Of a stretch of DNA of 64,000 bases, positions 1 through 9,856 are shown one piece after another. The notes below the pieces were generated by a model. That model searched no databases and was not told the DNA's origin. It worked only from the letters and a program-made list of their open reading frames with translations. A program made the translations under genes and the position numbers. The number at the start of each line of letters is the position of its first letter. Positions within the stretch are counted from its first letter, which is position 1. The DNA comes from Clostridia bacterium (GTDB lineage Bacteria > Bacillota > Clostridia > Christensenellales > SZUA-584), in NCBI GenBank assembly GCA_003249555.1, contig QKIQ01000044.1, positions 89,773 to 153,772 of the forward strand, given 5' to 3'.

Positions 1-2
1 CT

Positions 3-62
3 GTGCTCTATATCATCAGCGTCGTGCTGGCAATGGTGCCGGTCAAAAACGAACAAATATAG
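3..62 (+). CDS. C-terminal fragment of a probable membrane protein (cut by window edge)
   Basis: Only the last 19 codons before a TAG at 60-62 are inside the window. They encode a hydrophobic stretch (VLYIISVVLAMVPV) followed by a short polar tail (KNEQI). This is what the last transmembrane helix and cytoplasmic tail of a transporter, for example of the MFS type, would look like. The family cannot be determined from so little sequence. Another frame could be the coding one, but this is the only frame with a membrane-helix-like ending. Confidence 0.35.
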   Translation: MLYIISVVLAMVPVKNEQI

Positions 63-489
63 CAGGAGACGCCTATGATACTCGTGAAGGCACGCTTGGC
101 TACAGCCCGCGTTCGCTCGAACAAACGATTGCGGGACACGGTTAAGTGGCACTGTGAAGCTGCTGCACAATGAGCTGTTTTCAAGAATCAAATAATAATG
201 ACGCTGCTAGCCGTTATGTACCGGGATATGCCTGATAAACAGCTTTTTTATTTACCTGGATACAAGAAAAAACTAAAGAATAACGAGAATAATCCGATAT
301 ATAAAGAAGAACGTATGCCGTTATATTGAGTTAATTCTTTTTTTATATATTTATTGCAAAGTGATGACAAGACTGCAGGATTTTTGACCAATTGTCATTA
401 TTCTTGTGGCTGATTTTCATGGTTCGAACTAATGATTATGTTCGTAATAATTAGTCGACTATAATAAACGCGGAGGCACAATACCAATT
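63..489. other. Intergenic region upstream of the chemotaxis receptor
   Basis: About 430 bases without a convincing gene. A 32-codon open frame (75-173, plus strand) has an AGGAG six bases upstream of its ATG, but its composition is Arg/Ala-rich and it is not recognisable. From about 180 on the DNA is AT-rich. A TATAAT at 460-465 lies 25 bases upstream of the receptor start and could be its minus-10 element; no good minus-35 accompanies it. GGAGG at 472-476 is the likely ribosome binding site for the ATG at 490, with a rather long spacing. Confidence 0.4.
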
Positions 490-2727
490 ATGAAACAACT
501 CAGGAAAAAGAAACAGAGCACCGAAATGGGCATTGAACGCGCCGAACAACAGGAGACTGTTCAGGATTTTTCTATTGAAACGGTTGGAGAACAGGCTAAA
601 AAAACACAGTCCGCCGATAAGGTGAAAAGAAAGAAAAATAAAAAAGACAGAAAACGCAAAGCATCTATATTTAGAAACATGAAAATCGCACCGAGGCTGC
701 TGCTTGGGTTTCTTATCATTGCGCTTTTATGCGCAGGAATGGGCATCTATGTTGCCACAAACGCGAAAGAGCTTGGCGATACGGTCACTGAAATGTATGA
801 GGATATGCTGCTGCCTGTCCGATCGGTGGCCTCACTGGCTGATACTTTCAACGAAGGGTGTATTCTTTTAAGACAGGCGTTGCTGGCTGATGAAGATAAC
901 ACGACGGTATATTTAGCATCAATGAAGACAAAAGCCGGTGCGTATACATCTTCACTTTATATGCTAGAGTCACTGGCAGCTGATGACGCACAAGAATCCT
1001 ATCAGGTTTTAAAAACAACCTACGAAGAATACTGGGTCTTATATCAGGACGCGATGGTGAAGATTGAAGCGGGCAATAAAGCAGAAGTGCTGGATGATCT
1101 CATGCACTTCAGAGATCTCAGACTCGCTGAAGAAGATGTATCAGCAGCAATCAACGATTTTAAATATAAAACCACAGAGAATGCGACGTCGGCTGCGAGA
1201 ATCAGCAAAGAGACAGCATCTCAAGTCTTCATAATTACGATAGGTGCAGCGGCGGCAGCGCTTATCTTATCAGTCGTAATTGGAACAATGACGGCCAGAG
1301 GATTTAGCCGCCCACTCAAGAGACTGGCGGCTAACGTCAAACGCCTTGCCGCGGGCGAAACGGATTTTGAGCTTTCAGAGGCCTCCAGCAAGGATGAAAT
1401 TGGTGAGATGCGTGATGCTGTCAGTACCATTTTGGGAGCCGTTAAGGAACTGGAAAGCGATACGGATATGCTCATCGGAGCGGTCATGGAAGGCCGGCTG
1501 AGCGTACGCGCCGATGCCGGAAAGCATCAGGGAACTTACAGAAGAATCGTCGAAGGTATTAATTCAACGCTGGACGCGACGATTGAACCTATCAAAGAGT
1601 CCGCAGGGGTTCTGAGCAAAATCTCACAAGGCAATCTCGATGTGAGCGTGGCAGGTGATTTTAAGGGCGACTTTGCGCTTATTAAAGATGCGCTTAACAG
1701 CACGACGGAGACATTAAAACGCTATATCGATGAGATGACGCATATCCTTGGCAGTATTGCGGGCGGCGATATGACAGTCAGCATCACATCCGAATTCAAG
1801 GGCAGCTTTTCAGCGCTTAAGGAATCACTCAATCAAAGCATAGAATCCTTTGACAGCGTATTGACTGAAATTGATACGGCGGCGACGCAGGTTGCATCCG
1901 GAACCAGACAAGTGTCGGACGGCAGCCAGACAATATCTCAGGGAGCGACAGAACAGGCAAGCGAAATCGAACAATTGACATCCACGATCACACAGATTGC
2001 GGCACAGACAAGTCAGAACGCTAAGAATGCCGACAGCGCCAATGTACTTGTGGAAACGGCCAAGAACGATGCGGCATCCGGCAACAGTCAGATGGAAGAG
2101 ATGCAGCAGGCAATGGAGAAGATTAAAGATTCGTCTGAAAATATTTCAAAGATCATCAAGGTGATAGACGATATTGCCTTCCAGACAAACATACTCGCGC
2201 TCAATGCGGCAGTGGAGGCGGCGAGAGCCGGCGTACACGGCAAAGGATTTGCTGTTGTGGCTGAAGAAGTCAGAAATCTTGCAGGTAGAAGTGCGCAGGC
2301 GGCCAAAGAGACCACAGAACTGATCGAGAATTCAATCGCCATTGTGGGTTCGGGCACGAAGATTGCGGATAAAACGGCCGATGCGCTCTCAAACATTGTG
2401 GCTGGCGTGGAAAAAGCGGCGGATCTGGTGGCTCAAATTGCAGTAGCGTCAAACGAGCAGGTTACGGGGATTGCGCAAGTCAACAACAGTATTGATCAGA
2501 TGTTAAGCGTTGTGCAAACGAACTCTGCGACGTCCGAAGAAACGGCGGCTGCCAGTGAAGAACTTTCGAGTCAGGCGGAGATGCTGCGCGATATGGTGGC
2601 CAAATTCATTCTCAAAAACAAGAGCGAAGCTGCTATCAATAAAGCGGAAGCAGTGAAAGCCATTCCAAAAGCCAATATGGCAGAAGGCACAATTGTGCTG
2701 GACGACGACGACTTCGGCAAATATTAA
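490..2727 (+). CDS. Methyl-accepting chemotaxis protein with poly-HAMP linker
   Basis: A transmembrane chemoreceptor that would signal to CheA/CheW. An unusually long, Lys-rich cytoplasmic N-terminus (residues 1-65) precedes TM1 (about 70-90). A roughly 150-residue extracytoplasmic four-helix-type sensor follows, then TM2 (about 243-265) and HAMP (about 266-320). Further HAMP-like repeats carry the pattern [15 protein letters not shown] and [15 protein letters not shown] (about 385-450). The signalling hairpin is highly conserved (about 559-605, including [34 protein letters not shown] split around the tip). No C-terminal CheR-binding pentapeptide is seen. The ligand is unknown. The gene is monocistronic, with a terminator directly downstream. 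Family assignment is certain; the sensed signal cannot be inferred. Confidence 0.95.
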   Translation: MKQLRKKKQSTEMGIERAEQQETVQDFSIETVGEQAKKTQSADKVKRKKNKKDRKRKASIFRNMKIAPRLLLGFLIIALLCAGMGIYVATNAKELGDTVTEMYEDMLLPVRSVASLADTFNEGCILLRQALLADEDNTTVYLASMKTKAGAYTSSLYMLESLAADDAQESYQVLKTTYEEYWVLYQDAMVKIEAGNKAEVLDDLMHFRDLRLAEEDVSAAINDFKYKTTENATSAARISKETASQVFIITIGAAAAALILSVVIGTMTARGFSRPLKRLAANVKRLAAGETDFELSEASSKDEIGEMRDAVSTILGAVKELESDTDMLIGAVMEGRLSVRADAGKHQGTYRRIVEGINSTLDATIEPIKESAGVLSKISQGNLDVSVAGDFKGDFALIKDALNSTTETLKRYIDEMTHILGSIAGGDMTVSITSEFKGSFSALKESLNQSIESFDSVLTEIDTAATQVASGTRQVSDGSQTISQGATEQASEIEQLTSTITQIAAQTSQNAKNADSANVLVETAKNDAASGNSQMEEMQQAMEKIKDSSENISKIIKVIDDIAFQTNILALNAAVEAARAGVHGKGFAVVAEEVRNLAGRSAQAAKETTELIENSIAIVGSGTKIADKTADALSNIVAGVEKAADLVAQIAVASNEQVTGIAQVNNSIDQMLSVVQTNSATSEETAAASEELSSQAEMLRDMVAKFILKNKSEAAINKAEAVKAIPKANMAEGTIVLDDDDFGKY

Positions 2728-2742
2728 CCACGAAAACACTTT

Positions 2743-2776
2743 GGCGCTCTGGGCACTCCGGGGCGCCTTTTGTTTT
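2743..2776 (+). terminator. Intrinsic terminator of the chemoreceptor gene
   Basis: A 10-bp stem (GGCGCTCTGG with CCGGGGCGCC, two G-U pairs) with loop GCACT is followed by TTTTGTTTT. It lies 16 bases after the receptor stop codon and between two convergent genes. Confidence 0.85.
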
Positions 2777-2796
2777 GCTCTATAGAATATGATGAA

Positions 2797-5700
2797 TTAT
2801 CTGCTCGGTTTGCTCTTATTATCGTGTGCAAGCGAGAGCATGAGTTTAATGCGGTTGAGTTGGTTTACTTCGCTTGCGCCCGGGTCATAATCAATAGCAA
2901 CGATATTGGCTTCAGGGAAGCGCGTGCGTATGGCTTGTATGACGCCTTTGCCCACGATATGGTTGGGCAGACACGCAAAAGGCTGTACGCATACGATACC
3001 ATCAGCGCCTTCTTTAAGCAGCTCCGCCATTTCACCTGTTAAGAACCAGCCTTCACCCGTTTGATTGCCTATAGATAAGAACTCTGCCGCGGCACGGGCT
3101 TTTTCATCGATGAACGACGGTGCGGAGAACCGTTTGCTCTGGTTTAACACTTTACGCATCAGCTTGCGTGAGCGCTCAATCACCGATACTGCGAAGCTGC
3201 CAAAATGCATAAACAGCTTCGGCCGTCCAAGCTTTTCATATTTGAAGCCGGTATTGTAAGCACAGTACAGCAAAAAGTCAATAAGATCAGGCACCTTAAC
3301 CTCGGCACCCTCTTCCTCAAGCACCTTGACGATCTGGTTGTTGGCGGTGGGGTGGTATTTTACCAGTATCTCGCCAACCACGCCGATCACGGGCTTTTTC
3401 TCATCGGTGACGGGAATATTATCGAACTCATTGACCATTTCTACGATATGACGGCGATATTTTCGCTTGTGAAAGTTTTTAATATCCGTCAGGGCAATAT
3501 CACGCCATTTTTCATACATGGCTTGTGTGTCGCCCGCAGCCATCTCGTAAGGACGTGTGGCAAGCGTCAGCCGATTGAGCAGATCGCCGTATATCATGCC
3601 GCGCATTGCCCGACGCAGCATGGGCAGTGTGATTTTAAAGCCTGGGTGTCTCTCAAGGCCTGAGGCACTCAGAGAAATGACGGGGATATGGCTAAAGCCC
3701 GCGTCTTTGAGCGCCTTGCGAATAAACCCGATGTAGTTGGATGCCCGGCAGCCGCCGCCTGTCTGCGTGATGATGCAAGCAAGTTTGTCCGTGTTGTAAC
3801 GCCCGGATTTGACCGCTTCGATAAGCTGTCCTGTGACGATGATGGACGGATAGCAGGCATCGTTGTTGACGTATTTTAACCCTTCATCAACAGCAGCTGT
3901 ATCCACAGAGGGAAGCAGTTCGAAACGGTAGCCAGAAGACTCAAACGTGGCGCGCAGAAAATCAAAGTGGATGGGAGACATCTGCGGCGAGAGTATGGTG
4001 TAGTCTTTCTTCATGACCTTCTCAAAGACGACCTTTTTATACGCGTAAGCACGCTGTTTGACGGCATCCGCAATATCGCGGATGACACGTCTCTTTTTGC
4101 GCTCAGCCACAGCTGCGGCGAGCGAACGTAAACGGATGCGAATCGCGCCTGTGTTGTTGATTTCATCAATTTTAAGCAGCGTATATATCTTGCCGTAAGC
4201 TTCTAATATTTCCTGTGTCTGGTCGGTGACCACCGCATCCAGCCCGCATCCGAATGAGTTAAGCTGCACGAGCTCCAGACCCTCCGTCCGTCCCGCAAGA
4301 TGAGCGGCGGCATAGATTCGTGTATGGAACATCCACTGGTCGAGCACGCGCAGCGGCTTGTACTCACCAAGATGCGCAACGCTCTGTTCGGTCAGCACAG
4401 CGAACCCGAGCGATGTGATAATGGACGAAATTCCGTGATTGATCTCCGGATCGATATGGTACGGGCGGCCGCCGAGAATGATGGCCTGCATCTCGCCGTG
4501 TTTGACTTTGGCCATGATACTCTCGCCTTCGCGGCGGATATCGCTCTGGAAGTTGAGCTTTTCCTTCCAAGCGGCCCTTGCGGCGCGCTTCACCTCAGAC
4601 GCGGGGATATGAGAAAACTCTTCCACCAGCCTTTTTGTAAGGCGGTTGATGGTGTCCATCGGCAGGAAGGGCATCAGAAAAGACACGCCGTTTTCCTTGA
4701 TTTCAGGCATGTTGTTTTTTATGTTTTCCGCGTATGACGTGACGATGGGACAGTTATAGTTGTTGGCGGCTTTTTTCTGCTCCTTCTTTTCGTAGGGCAC
4801 ACACGGAAAGAATATCGTTTTGACGCCGCTGTCAACAAGCTTACGCACCGCGCCGTGAGCAAGCTTGGCCGGATAACACAGCGATTCGGACGGGATGCTT
4901 TCAATACCCGCCGTATAGACGCTGCGTGTGGACCGGGGAGAAAGCTCCACGCGGTAAGACAGCTCAGTGAAGAAGGTGTGCCAGAACGGATAGTTTTCGT
5001 AAATACCCAGCACGCGCGGGATGCCGATGCGTCCGCGTTTGGCATCGCTTTCGTCAAGCGGCCGGTACTGGAACAGCCGTTTGTAGGTATAGTTGTACAT
5101 GTCCGGCAGAGAATGGCTGGTATTGGCAGTGCTTTGTCCGCTGCCGCGTTCGCATCTGTTGCCCGATATGAATTTGCGACCGTCGCCGAAATGGCTGACG
5201 GTAAGACGGCAGTTGTTTTCACACCGACCGCAACGCGCATATGATTGTGTGATGTGCATGGCATCAAGCGCTTCGCTTGAAAGAATTGACGATACCGCTT
5301 CTTCCGGACAGCGTTTTTTGGCGATCAGCGCCGCGCCATAAGCCCCCATGAGCCCGGCAATGGCAGGACGCACCACCTCGCGGCCCGAGAGTAGCTCAAA
5401 CGCGCGCAGCACGGCGTCGTTCAAAAAAGTTCCGCCCTGAACAACCACATTTTTGCCAAGCTCATCAGGATTTTTGAGCTTGATGACTTTGTAGAGTGCA
5501 TTTTTTATGACGGAATACGACAGCCCCGCCGAGATGCCGCCCAGCGTCGCGCCTTCCTTTTGCGCCTGACGCACTTTGGAATTCATAAACACCGTGCATC
5601 GGCTGCCCAAATCGACAGGCTGCGGTGCGAACAGTGCATGCTTGGTAAAATTCTGTATTGAGCAGGACAGCGAAGCCGCAAAGGTTTCAAGAAATGATCC

Positions 5701-7041
5701 GCATCCGGACGAGCACGCTTCGTTAAGTATGACCTCGTCGATCACACCGTCCTTGATGCGCATGCATTTCATATCCTGACCGCCGATATCGAGTATAAAA
5801 TCGGTATCAGGACGGAAGAACTGCGCTGCCGTATAATGCGCAACTGTTTCCACCTCGCTTGTGTCGAGCGAAAAAGCGGCTTTGACGAGGTTCTCACCGT
5901 AGCCCGTGGAAGCCGCATGCGCGATATAAGCGCTTTTTGGCAGACGGCTGTAAATATCTGATAATATCTCACGAATCATGTCCAACGGGCGGCCTTTGTT
6001 AGCGCCGTAATGCGAATAGACGATGTTTCCGTCATCATTAAGCAGTACGGCCTTCGTTGTGGTCGAACCCGCATCGATGCCCAGATAGCAGGGGCCTTTG
6101 CATGTTTCAAGAGGCTGTATGGATACAGCGGCTTTTTTATGGCGCTGCGTAAATGCGGTATAATCCGCTTCGCTTGCGAATAACGGAGGCAGACACACGG
6201 ATGTGTCTTCAAACGCCGATGCGGTTTGCGCCATTTGCAGCAGATCTGACAGACTGACCTTTGTTTTATCCGCCATAATGGCTGCACCTGCTGCAACAAA
6301 CATCATGGCGTGAGGCGCGTCCATAATATTCTCATCTTTGAGTTTGAGTGTGTCTACAAAACGGTTTTTCAGCTCAGACAGAAAATGCAGCGGCCCGCCT
6401 AAAAAAGCGATGTTGCCGCGAATGGGACGACCGCAAGCAAGCCCGCTGATGGTTTGATTTACGACAGCCTGAAATACAGAAGCCGCGATGTCCTCCCTAG
6501 CCGCGCCTTCGTTGATAAGCGGCTGGATATCGCTCTTGGCAAACACCCCGCACCGTGCAGCAATGTCGTAAATATGTGTGGCTTTCGAAGCAAGTAAATT
6601 GAGCCCTGCGGCGTCAGTCTCTAAAAGCGATGCCATCTGGTCAATAAAAGCACCCGTACCGCCCGCGCATGTACCGTTCATGCGCTGCTCGGTGCTTCCT
6701 GAGAAATATGTGATTTTGGCGTCTTCGCCGCCCAACTCAATCGCTACGTCGGTACCGGGAATAAAAGCCTTCACGGCGCTGCTTGCCGCAATGACTTCCT
6801 GTACAAATGGTATTTTAAGCCACTTGCCAACACTGAGCCCGCCTGAGCCTGTGACACAGGCATACATATCGATATCGCCGACTTCTTTGTAGGCGTGCTG
6901 GAGCATCTTTAAAACGCTCCCGGCGATATCGCTGAAATGTCTTTGGTAGTCGCTGAAAACAACTTTATTTTGATTAAGTACCACACATTTAACGGTTGTG
7001 GATCCGATATCAAGTCCGAAACGGATGCGAAGTGTCTCCAT
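2797..7041 (-). CDS. Giant acyl-CoA dehydratase activase-like protein (double BadF/BadG ATPase, DUF2229)
   Basis: A 1414-residue protein of the family related to HgdC, the ATP-driven electron donor that activates R-2-hydroxyacyl-CoA and benzoyl-CoA reductases. It has two actin-fold activase modules in tandem (about 1-255, with DIGSTTVK; about 317-585, with DAGSTTTK). Each keeps both cluster cysteines: TCAGGTG and RCGVFAKSD in the first, ACSSGCG and RCTVFMNSK in the second. A Cys-rich patch (CGRCENNC, about 601) follows, then a DUF2229 region and a C-terminal part related to the dehydratase subunits. Length is normal for this fused family. No separate dehydratase or CoA-transferase genes are nearby, so the client enzyme is unknown; the C-terminal part may serve as its own partner. 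A single gene, minus strand, with RBS GGAGAT upstream of the ATG. Confidence 0.85.
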   Translation of the reverse strand: METLRIRFGLDIGSTTVKCVVLNQNKVVFSDYQRHFSDIAGSVLKMLQHAYKEVGDIDMYACVTGSGGLSVGKWLKIPFVQEVIAASSAVKAFIPGTDVAIELGGEDAKITYFSGSTEQRMNGTCAGGTGAFIDQMASLLETDAAGLNLLASKATHIYDIAARCGVFAKSDIQPLINEGAAREDIAASVFQAVVNQTISGLACGRPIRGNIAFLGGPLHFLSELKNRFVDTLKLKDENIMDAPHAMMFVAAGAAIMADKTKVSLSDLLQMAQTASAFEDTSVCLPPLFASEADYTAFTQRHKKAAVSIQPLETCKGPCYLGIDAGSTTTKAVLLNDDGNIVYSHYGANKGRPLDMIREILSDIYSRLPKSAYIAHAASTGYGENLVKAAFSLDTSEVETVAHYTAAQFFRPDTDFILDIGGQDMKCMRIKDGVIDEVILNEACSSGCGSFLETFAASLSCSIQNFTKHALFAPQPVDLGSRCTVFMNSKVRQAQKEGATLGGISAGLSYSVIKNALYKVIKLKNPDELGKNVVVQGGTFLNDAVLRAFELLSGREVVRPAIAGLMGAYGAALIAKKRCPEEAVSSILSSEALDAMHITQSYARCGRCENNCRLTVSHFGDGRKFISGNRCERGSGQSTANTSHSLPDMYNYTYKRLFQYRPLDESDAKRGRIGIPRVLGIYENYPFWHTFFTELSYRVELSPRSTRSVYTAGIESIPSESLCYPAKLAHGAVRKLVDSGVKTIFFPCVPYEKKEQKKAANNYNCPIVTSYAENIKNNMPEIKENGVSFLMPFLPMDTINRLTKRLVEEFSHIPASEVKRAARAAWKEKLNFQSDIRREGESIMAKVKHGEMQAIILGGRPYHIDPEINHGISSIITSLGFAVLTEQSVAHLGEYKPLRVLDQWMFHTRIYAAAHLAGRTEGLELVQLNSFGCGLDAVVTDQTQEILEAYGKIYTLLKIDEINNTGAIRIRLRSLAAAVAERKKRRVIRDIADAVKQRAYAYKKVVFEKVMKKDYTILSPQMSPIHFDFLRATFESSGYRFELLPSVDTAAVDEGLKYVNNDACYPSIIVTGQLIEAVKSGRYNTDKLACIITQTGGGCRASNYIGFIRKALKDAGFSHIPVISLSASGLERHPGFKITLPMLRRAMRGMIYGDLLNRLTLATRPYEMAAGDTQAMYEKWRDIALTDIKNFHKRKYRRHIVEMVNEFDNIPVTDEKKPVIGVVGEILVKYHPTANNQIVKVLEEEGAEVKVPDLIDFLLYCAYNTGFKYEKLGRPKLFMHFGSFAVSVIERSRKLMRKVLNQSKRFSAPSFIDEKARAAAEFLSIGNQTGEGWFLTGEMAELLKEGADGIVCVQPFACLPNHIVGKGVIQAIRTRFPEANIVAIDYDPGASEVNQLNRIKLMLSLAHDNKSKPSR

Positions 7042-7361
7042 AATTTATCTCCTGTATGCTTAAATGCAAGTATACACCCTGCAAACAAAATAGAAAAGCA
7101 AATAGATGCAAAATTAATATGATTTTTGACTGATAGTTATGTACGTTCATATTGTAGCATTCACTATAATATATTGTATAAGAAACCATAGATTTATATA
7201 ATGGCAGAAACGAATCCATAAATATTGTGATTATGGCTGATTATTCTTCCTTGGGGGAAAAATACGTAATTTATTAAGCGTATTCTTTAAAATGCATTTA
7301 AATGCACAAGCTTGCATTGGACAGCGCGCTGTGTTATGATTAATATACCAACAAATAACAC
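7042..7361. other. AT-rich intergenic region
   Basis: No gene is supported here. The stretch contains upstream sequence of the activase gene, including several TATAAT-like motifs around 7165-7185, and a run of TGCATTTAAATGCA-like near-palindromes around 7290-7315. No known RNA motif is recognised. Confidence 0.4.
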
Positions 7362-7526
7362 CGCGAAAATGCGGGTTTTTATGCCAGGGGTGTCTCGCAT
7401 ATCTTGAACACTGCACTGGCAAATGATACGTCGGGTATTCCGGCGCGCTGCATCGTCTGCACTTTATTATTCGTTTTGCTTGGCAGTATTGGTGGCACCC
7501 CTTTGATCGCGGTTTTTTCATCGTGA
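7362..7526 (+). pseudogene. Possible decayed membrane-protein fragment
   Basis: A stop-to-stop frame of about 54 codons (after TAA at 7356-7358, ending at TGA 7524-7526) has no usable start codon, yet reads like protein: ENAGFYARGVSHILNTALA, then a hydrophobic helix CTLLFVLLGSIGG and TPLIAVFSS. The pattern resembles the C-terminal part of a transporter. Upstream and downstream frames give no continuation. It may be a gene remnant, or chance. The family is not recognised. Confidence 0.3.
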
Positions 7527-7690
7527 GGGGAAAGAAAATACTTTTTATGTCGTTATATCAGTTGGTTTAGTGTTCTTTTCTTTACCGACTTTGATTTAGG
7601 TTATCATCTGGTTATTGAAGCATTATGTGTTTAAAACAGACGATATCTAAACATGAGAAATATTTATTAACAGTTAAGGAGGAGTATTCG

Positions 7691-8470
7691 TTGAAAATAA
7701 GAATTGGAATGTTCGGTTTTGGTAAAACCGGATTTGTTGTAGCGAATGAAATCATTAAAGATGACGAATGCGAGTTAAAATGGGTCTTAAGAAAGTCACG
7801 AAAGAATGAAGGGGAATACGCGAGCCATCTGCATGGCTATGAGTTTGGACAAGGAAAGATCTATCCAATCAGCGAGATAGATCCGGAAACTTTTTTCAAA
7901 GAAAACTTTGTTGACGTCATTATTGACTTTTCTGCGAGCAGTGCTGTTGACATATACAAGCATGCTGCCCGTTTTGGAACGCGTATTGTCTCTGCGATAT
8001 CCAAATATGAAAAGAAACAGCTCGATCAGCTAAAAGCACTTGGCAATATTGTTCCTGTGCTATATTCGCCAAATATTACGCTGGGGGTTAACTTCCTTAT
8101 TGAAGTATCTAAGGTGCTGCAAAGAATTGTACCTGATGCGGATATTGAAATTATAGAAGAGCATTTTAAAGGCAAACCGGATACATCGGGCACTGCGCTG
8201 CGCATAGCGGAGGATTTGGGGTTGGACCGCCACAAGCATGTGAACTCAATACGCGTCGGGGGTATTGTCGGTAAGCACGAAGTTGTGTTCGGGCTTCCCA
8301 ATCAGACAATACGCATCGTGCACGAGTCGCTGAACCGTGCGGCATTTGGACAGGGCGCGATTTACGCAACAAAGTGGCTTATGGGTAAAGCCAAAGGCAT
8401 CTATACCATGGAGGAGGCCGTGATGCTGACTGCCGCGCGCAATCTCCAGATATATGAGAGCAACGCTTAA
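7691..8470 (+). CDS. dapB: DapB-like 4-hydroxy-tetrahydrodipicolinate reductase
   Basis: A 259-residue NAD(P)H-dependent reductase of the DapB family, which reduces hydroxy-tetrahydrodipicolinate in lysine and diaminopimelate synthesis. A TTG start at 7691 is chosen because AAGGAGGAG lies 7 bases upstream. The Rossmann nucleotide loop is GMFGFGKTG (residues 6-14). The IDFSASSAV segment and the catalytic KPDTSGTA motif (162-169) are present. The canonical double His before it reads EEHF, with only one His. The C-terminus keeps RVGGIVGKHEVVFG and AFGQGAIYATKWL. Because the nucleotide loop (usually GAxGRMG) and His pair differ from textbook DapB, it may be a paralogue acting on a related substrate. 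No other lysine genes are adjacent. Confidence 0.7.
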   Translation: MKIRIGMFGFGKTGFVVANEIIKDDECELKWVLRKSRKNEGEYASHLHGYEFGQGKIYPISEIDPETFFKENFVDVIIDFSASSAVDIYKHAARFGTRIVSAISKYEKKQLDQLKALGNIVPVLYSPNITLGVNFLIEVSKVLQRIVPDADIEIIEEHFKGKPDTSGTALRIAEDLGLDRHKHVNSIRVGGIVGKHEVVFGLPNQTIRIVHESLNRAAFGQGAIYATKWLMGKAKGIYTMEEAVMLTAARNLQIYESNA

Positions 8471-8477
8471 GGAGGCG

Positions 8478-9608
8478 CTAAGAGAGCTTTTTATGATAGC
8501 ATCTGCGGCGTTTGTGCTGCTCGACGTCGTAGTTTTTCCAAAAATCCTGAACGCTTTTGTTGTCCTCCAACTCGGGTGAGGATTCAGCAAACTGGATACC
8601 TCGGCGCATGGCCGATGCGGTAATATCGTTGAGCAGCAGCGCGGCCAATCCGGATTTTTGATATTCGGGATGAACCGCAACAAGGAAAAGCTCCAGCTCT
8701 TTGGGGTGGTTGACACTGTAAAGCAAGTGAGCCCAGCCAAACGGAAACAGCTGGCCTTTGGATTTTTTGAAAGCTTGCGCCAGCGACGGCGCGGCAAGCC
8801 CGAAACCGACAAGCTTGTCGTTCTGATCGACGATAAACTTGGCAAAGTCGGGGTTTAGCAGCGGAGTGAAGCGGCGAAGATAATCTTTTGCCACTTTTTC
8901 CGTATAAGGCACGACGCCGTATAAATCTTTATAGCATTCGCTTAACAGATCAAAAAGCTGAACGACGATTGGGGCCGCTTCTTTCATCTTTTTAATATTG
9001 TAAAAACGCACATTCAAGCGTTCCATCACTCGCTCCGCGATTCGGCTTACGCGCTCAACGCGTTTGTCACCTTTTTCTGGTACACGTATACGGTATTCCA
9101 CCCAGTCGGTGTCTTTTTCGTATCCGTGTGCTTCAAAATGCTTGGGGTAATAGGGGTAGTTGTAAATGGTAACGGTGGTTCCCATACGGTCGAAGCCTTC
9201 TATGAGCAGACCTTCTTTGTCAAGGTCGGTAAATCCTAAGGGGCCGTGCGCTTCGTTAAGGCCGAGCTCTTTCGCCCACCCTTCCACAGCGTCGAAAAGC
9301 GCGCATGAGACCTCAAGGTCGTCGATAAAATCAATACGTGTGATGCGAATTTTTTTTTCATTCCACATCTCATTGCCGGTTTTATTCACGATAGCGCCGA
9401 TACGGCCCGCAATTTTGCCGTCCTTATAGGCGAGGAAAAATCGCGCATCGCAGTATTCAAACGAAAAATTGGTTTCGGGGGAGTACATGGAATATTCTTC
9501 GGACTTAAGCTCGGGAACGAAGTTCTCTACACCCTTGTAGAGCTTGTTTGGAAAGTTCACGAACTTCTTAATATCGCCCTTGTTCAAGACATCTTTGATC
9601 TCGACCAT
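8478..9608 (-). CDS. GNAT-family acetyltransferase (YghO-like, two-domain)
   Basis: A 376-residue protein of the large GNAT-like family found widely in Clostridia and Bacteroidetes. The N-terminal half contains FVPELKSEE and the conserved block GPLGFTDLDKEGLLIEGFDR. The C-terminal half (about 295-345) has the acetyl-CoA-binding signature VAVHPEYQKSGLAALLLND. The substrate is unknown. It converges with the DapB-like gene, the two stop codons being 8 bases apart. Family assignment is good; function beyond acyl transfer is not inferable. Confidence 0.8.
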   Translation of the reverse strand: MVEIKDVLNKGDIKKFVNFPNKLYKGVENFVPELKSEEYSMYSPETNFSFEYCDARFFLAYKDGKIAGRIGAIVNKTGNEMWNEKKIRITRIDFIDDLEVSCALFDAVEGWAKELGLNEAHGPLGFTDLDKEGLLIEGFDRMGTTVTIYNYPYYPKHFEAHGYEKDTDWVEYRIRVPEKGDKRVERVSRIAERVMERLNVRFYNIKKMKEAAPIVVQLFDLLSECYKDLYGVVPYTEKVAKDYLRRFTPLLNPDFAKFIVDQNDKLVGFGLAAPSLAQAFKKSKGQLFPFGWAHLLYSVNHPKELELFLVAVHPEYQKSGLAALLLNDITASAMRRGIQFAESSPELEDNKSVQDFWKNYDVEQHKRRRCYHKKLS

Positions 9609-9780
9609 ATGAATACCCCGCTATTTTTACAGAATTTTATTGTCCGTATTATATCAGATGTGAAAAGATAAGTATAGAATATGCCTGAATATATTCACTT
9701 TTTTTTTATAAAGAAGGTATAAAAAAATCTTAGCTGGCGATAATTAACAACAAGCAACCGCTTTATGCTCCTTTATGCTT

Positions 9781-9798
9781 GGCGCAAAGATTTGCGCC
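9781..9798. repeat. Perfect inverted repeat
   Basis: GGCGCAAA GA TTTGCGCC is an 8-bp perfect palindrome with a 2-base centre. It lies immediately beside the LCP terminator, between two minus-strand genes, and could be a second terminator stem or a protein-binding site. Confidence 0.4.
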
Positions 9799-9800
9799 GA

Positions 9801-9837
9801 GAGAAAAGCCGCAGAAATTATCCATCTGCGGCTCTTT
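9801..9837 (-). terminator. Terminator of the mreC-mreD-LCP operon
   Basis: Stem AGCCGCAGA with TCTGCGGCT (9 bp), followed on the minus strand by TTTTCTC, 20 bases after the LCP stop codon. The plus strand also has TCTTTT after the stem, so it may act in both directions. Confidence 0.8.
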
Positions 9838-9856
9838 TGGTTGTACTCATTATATC

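Noticed and set aside
7385..7505. GGGGTG...CACCCC long-range pairing as a structured RNA
   Set aside because: The segment is better explained as a coding remnant; the pairing is short and separated by about 100 bases.
7231..7521. 96-codon minus-strand frame
   Set aside because: Rich in Cys, His, Arg and Pro with no ribosome binding site; it is the antisense of the decayed plus-strand frame.
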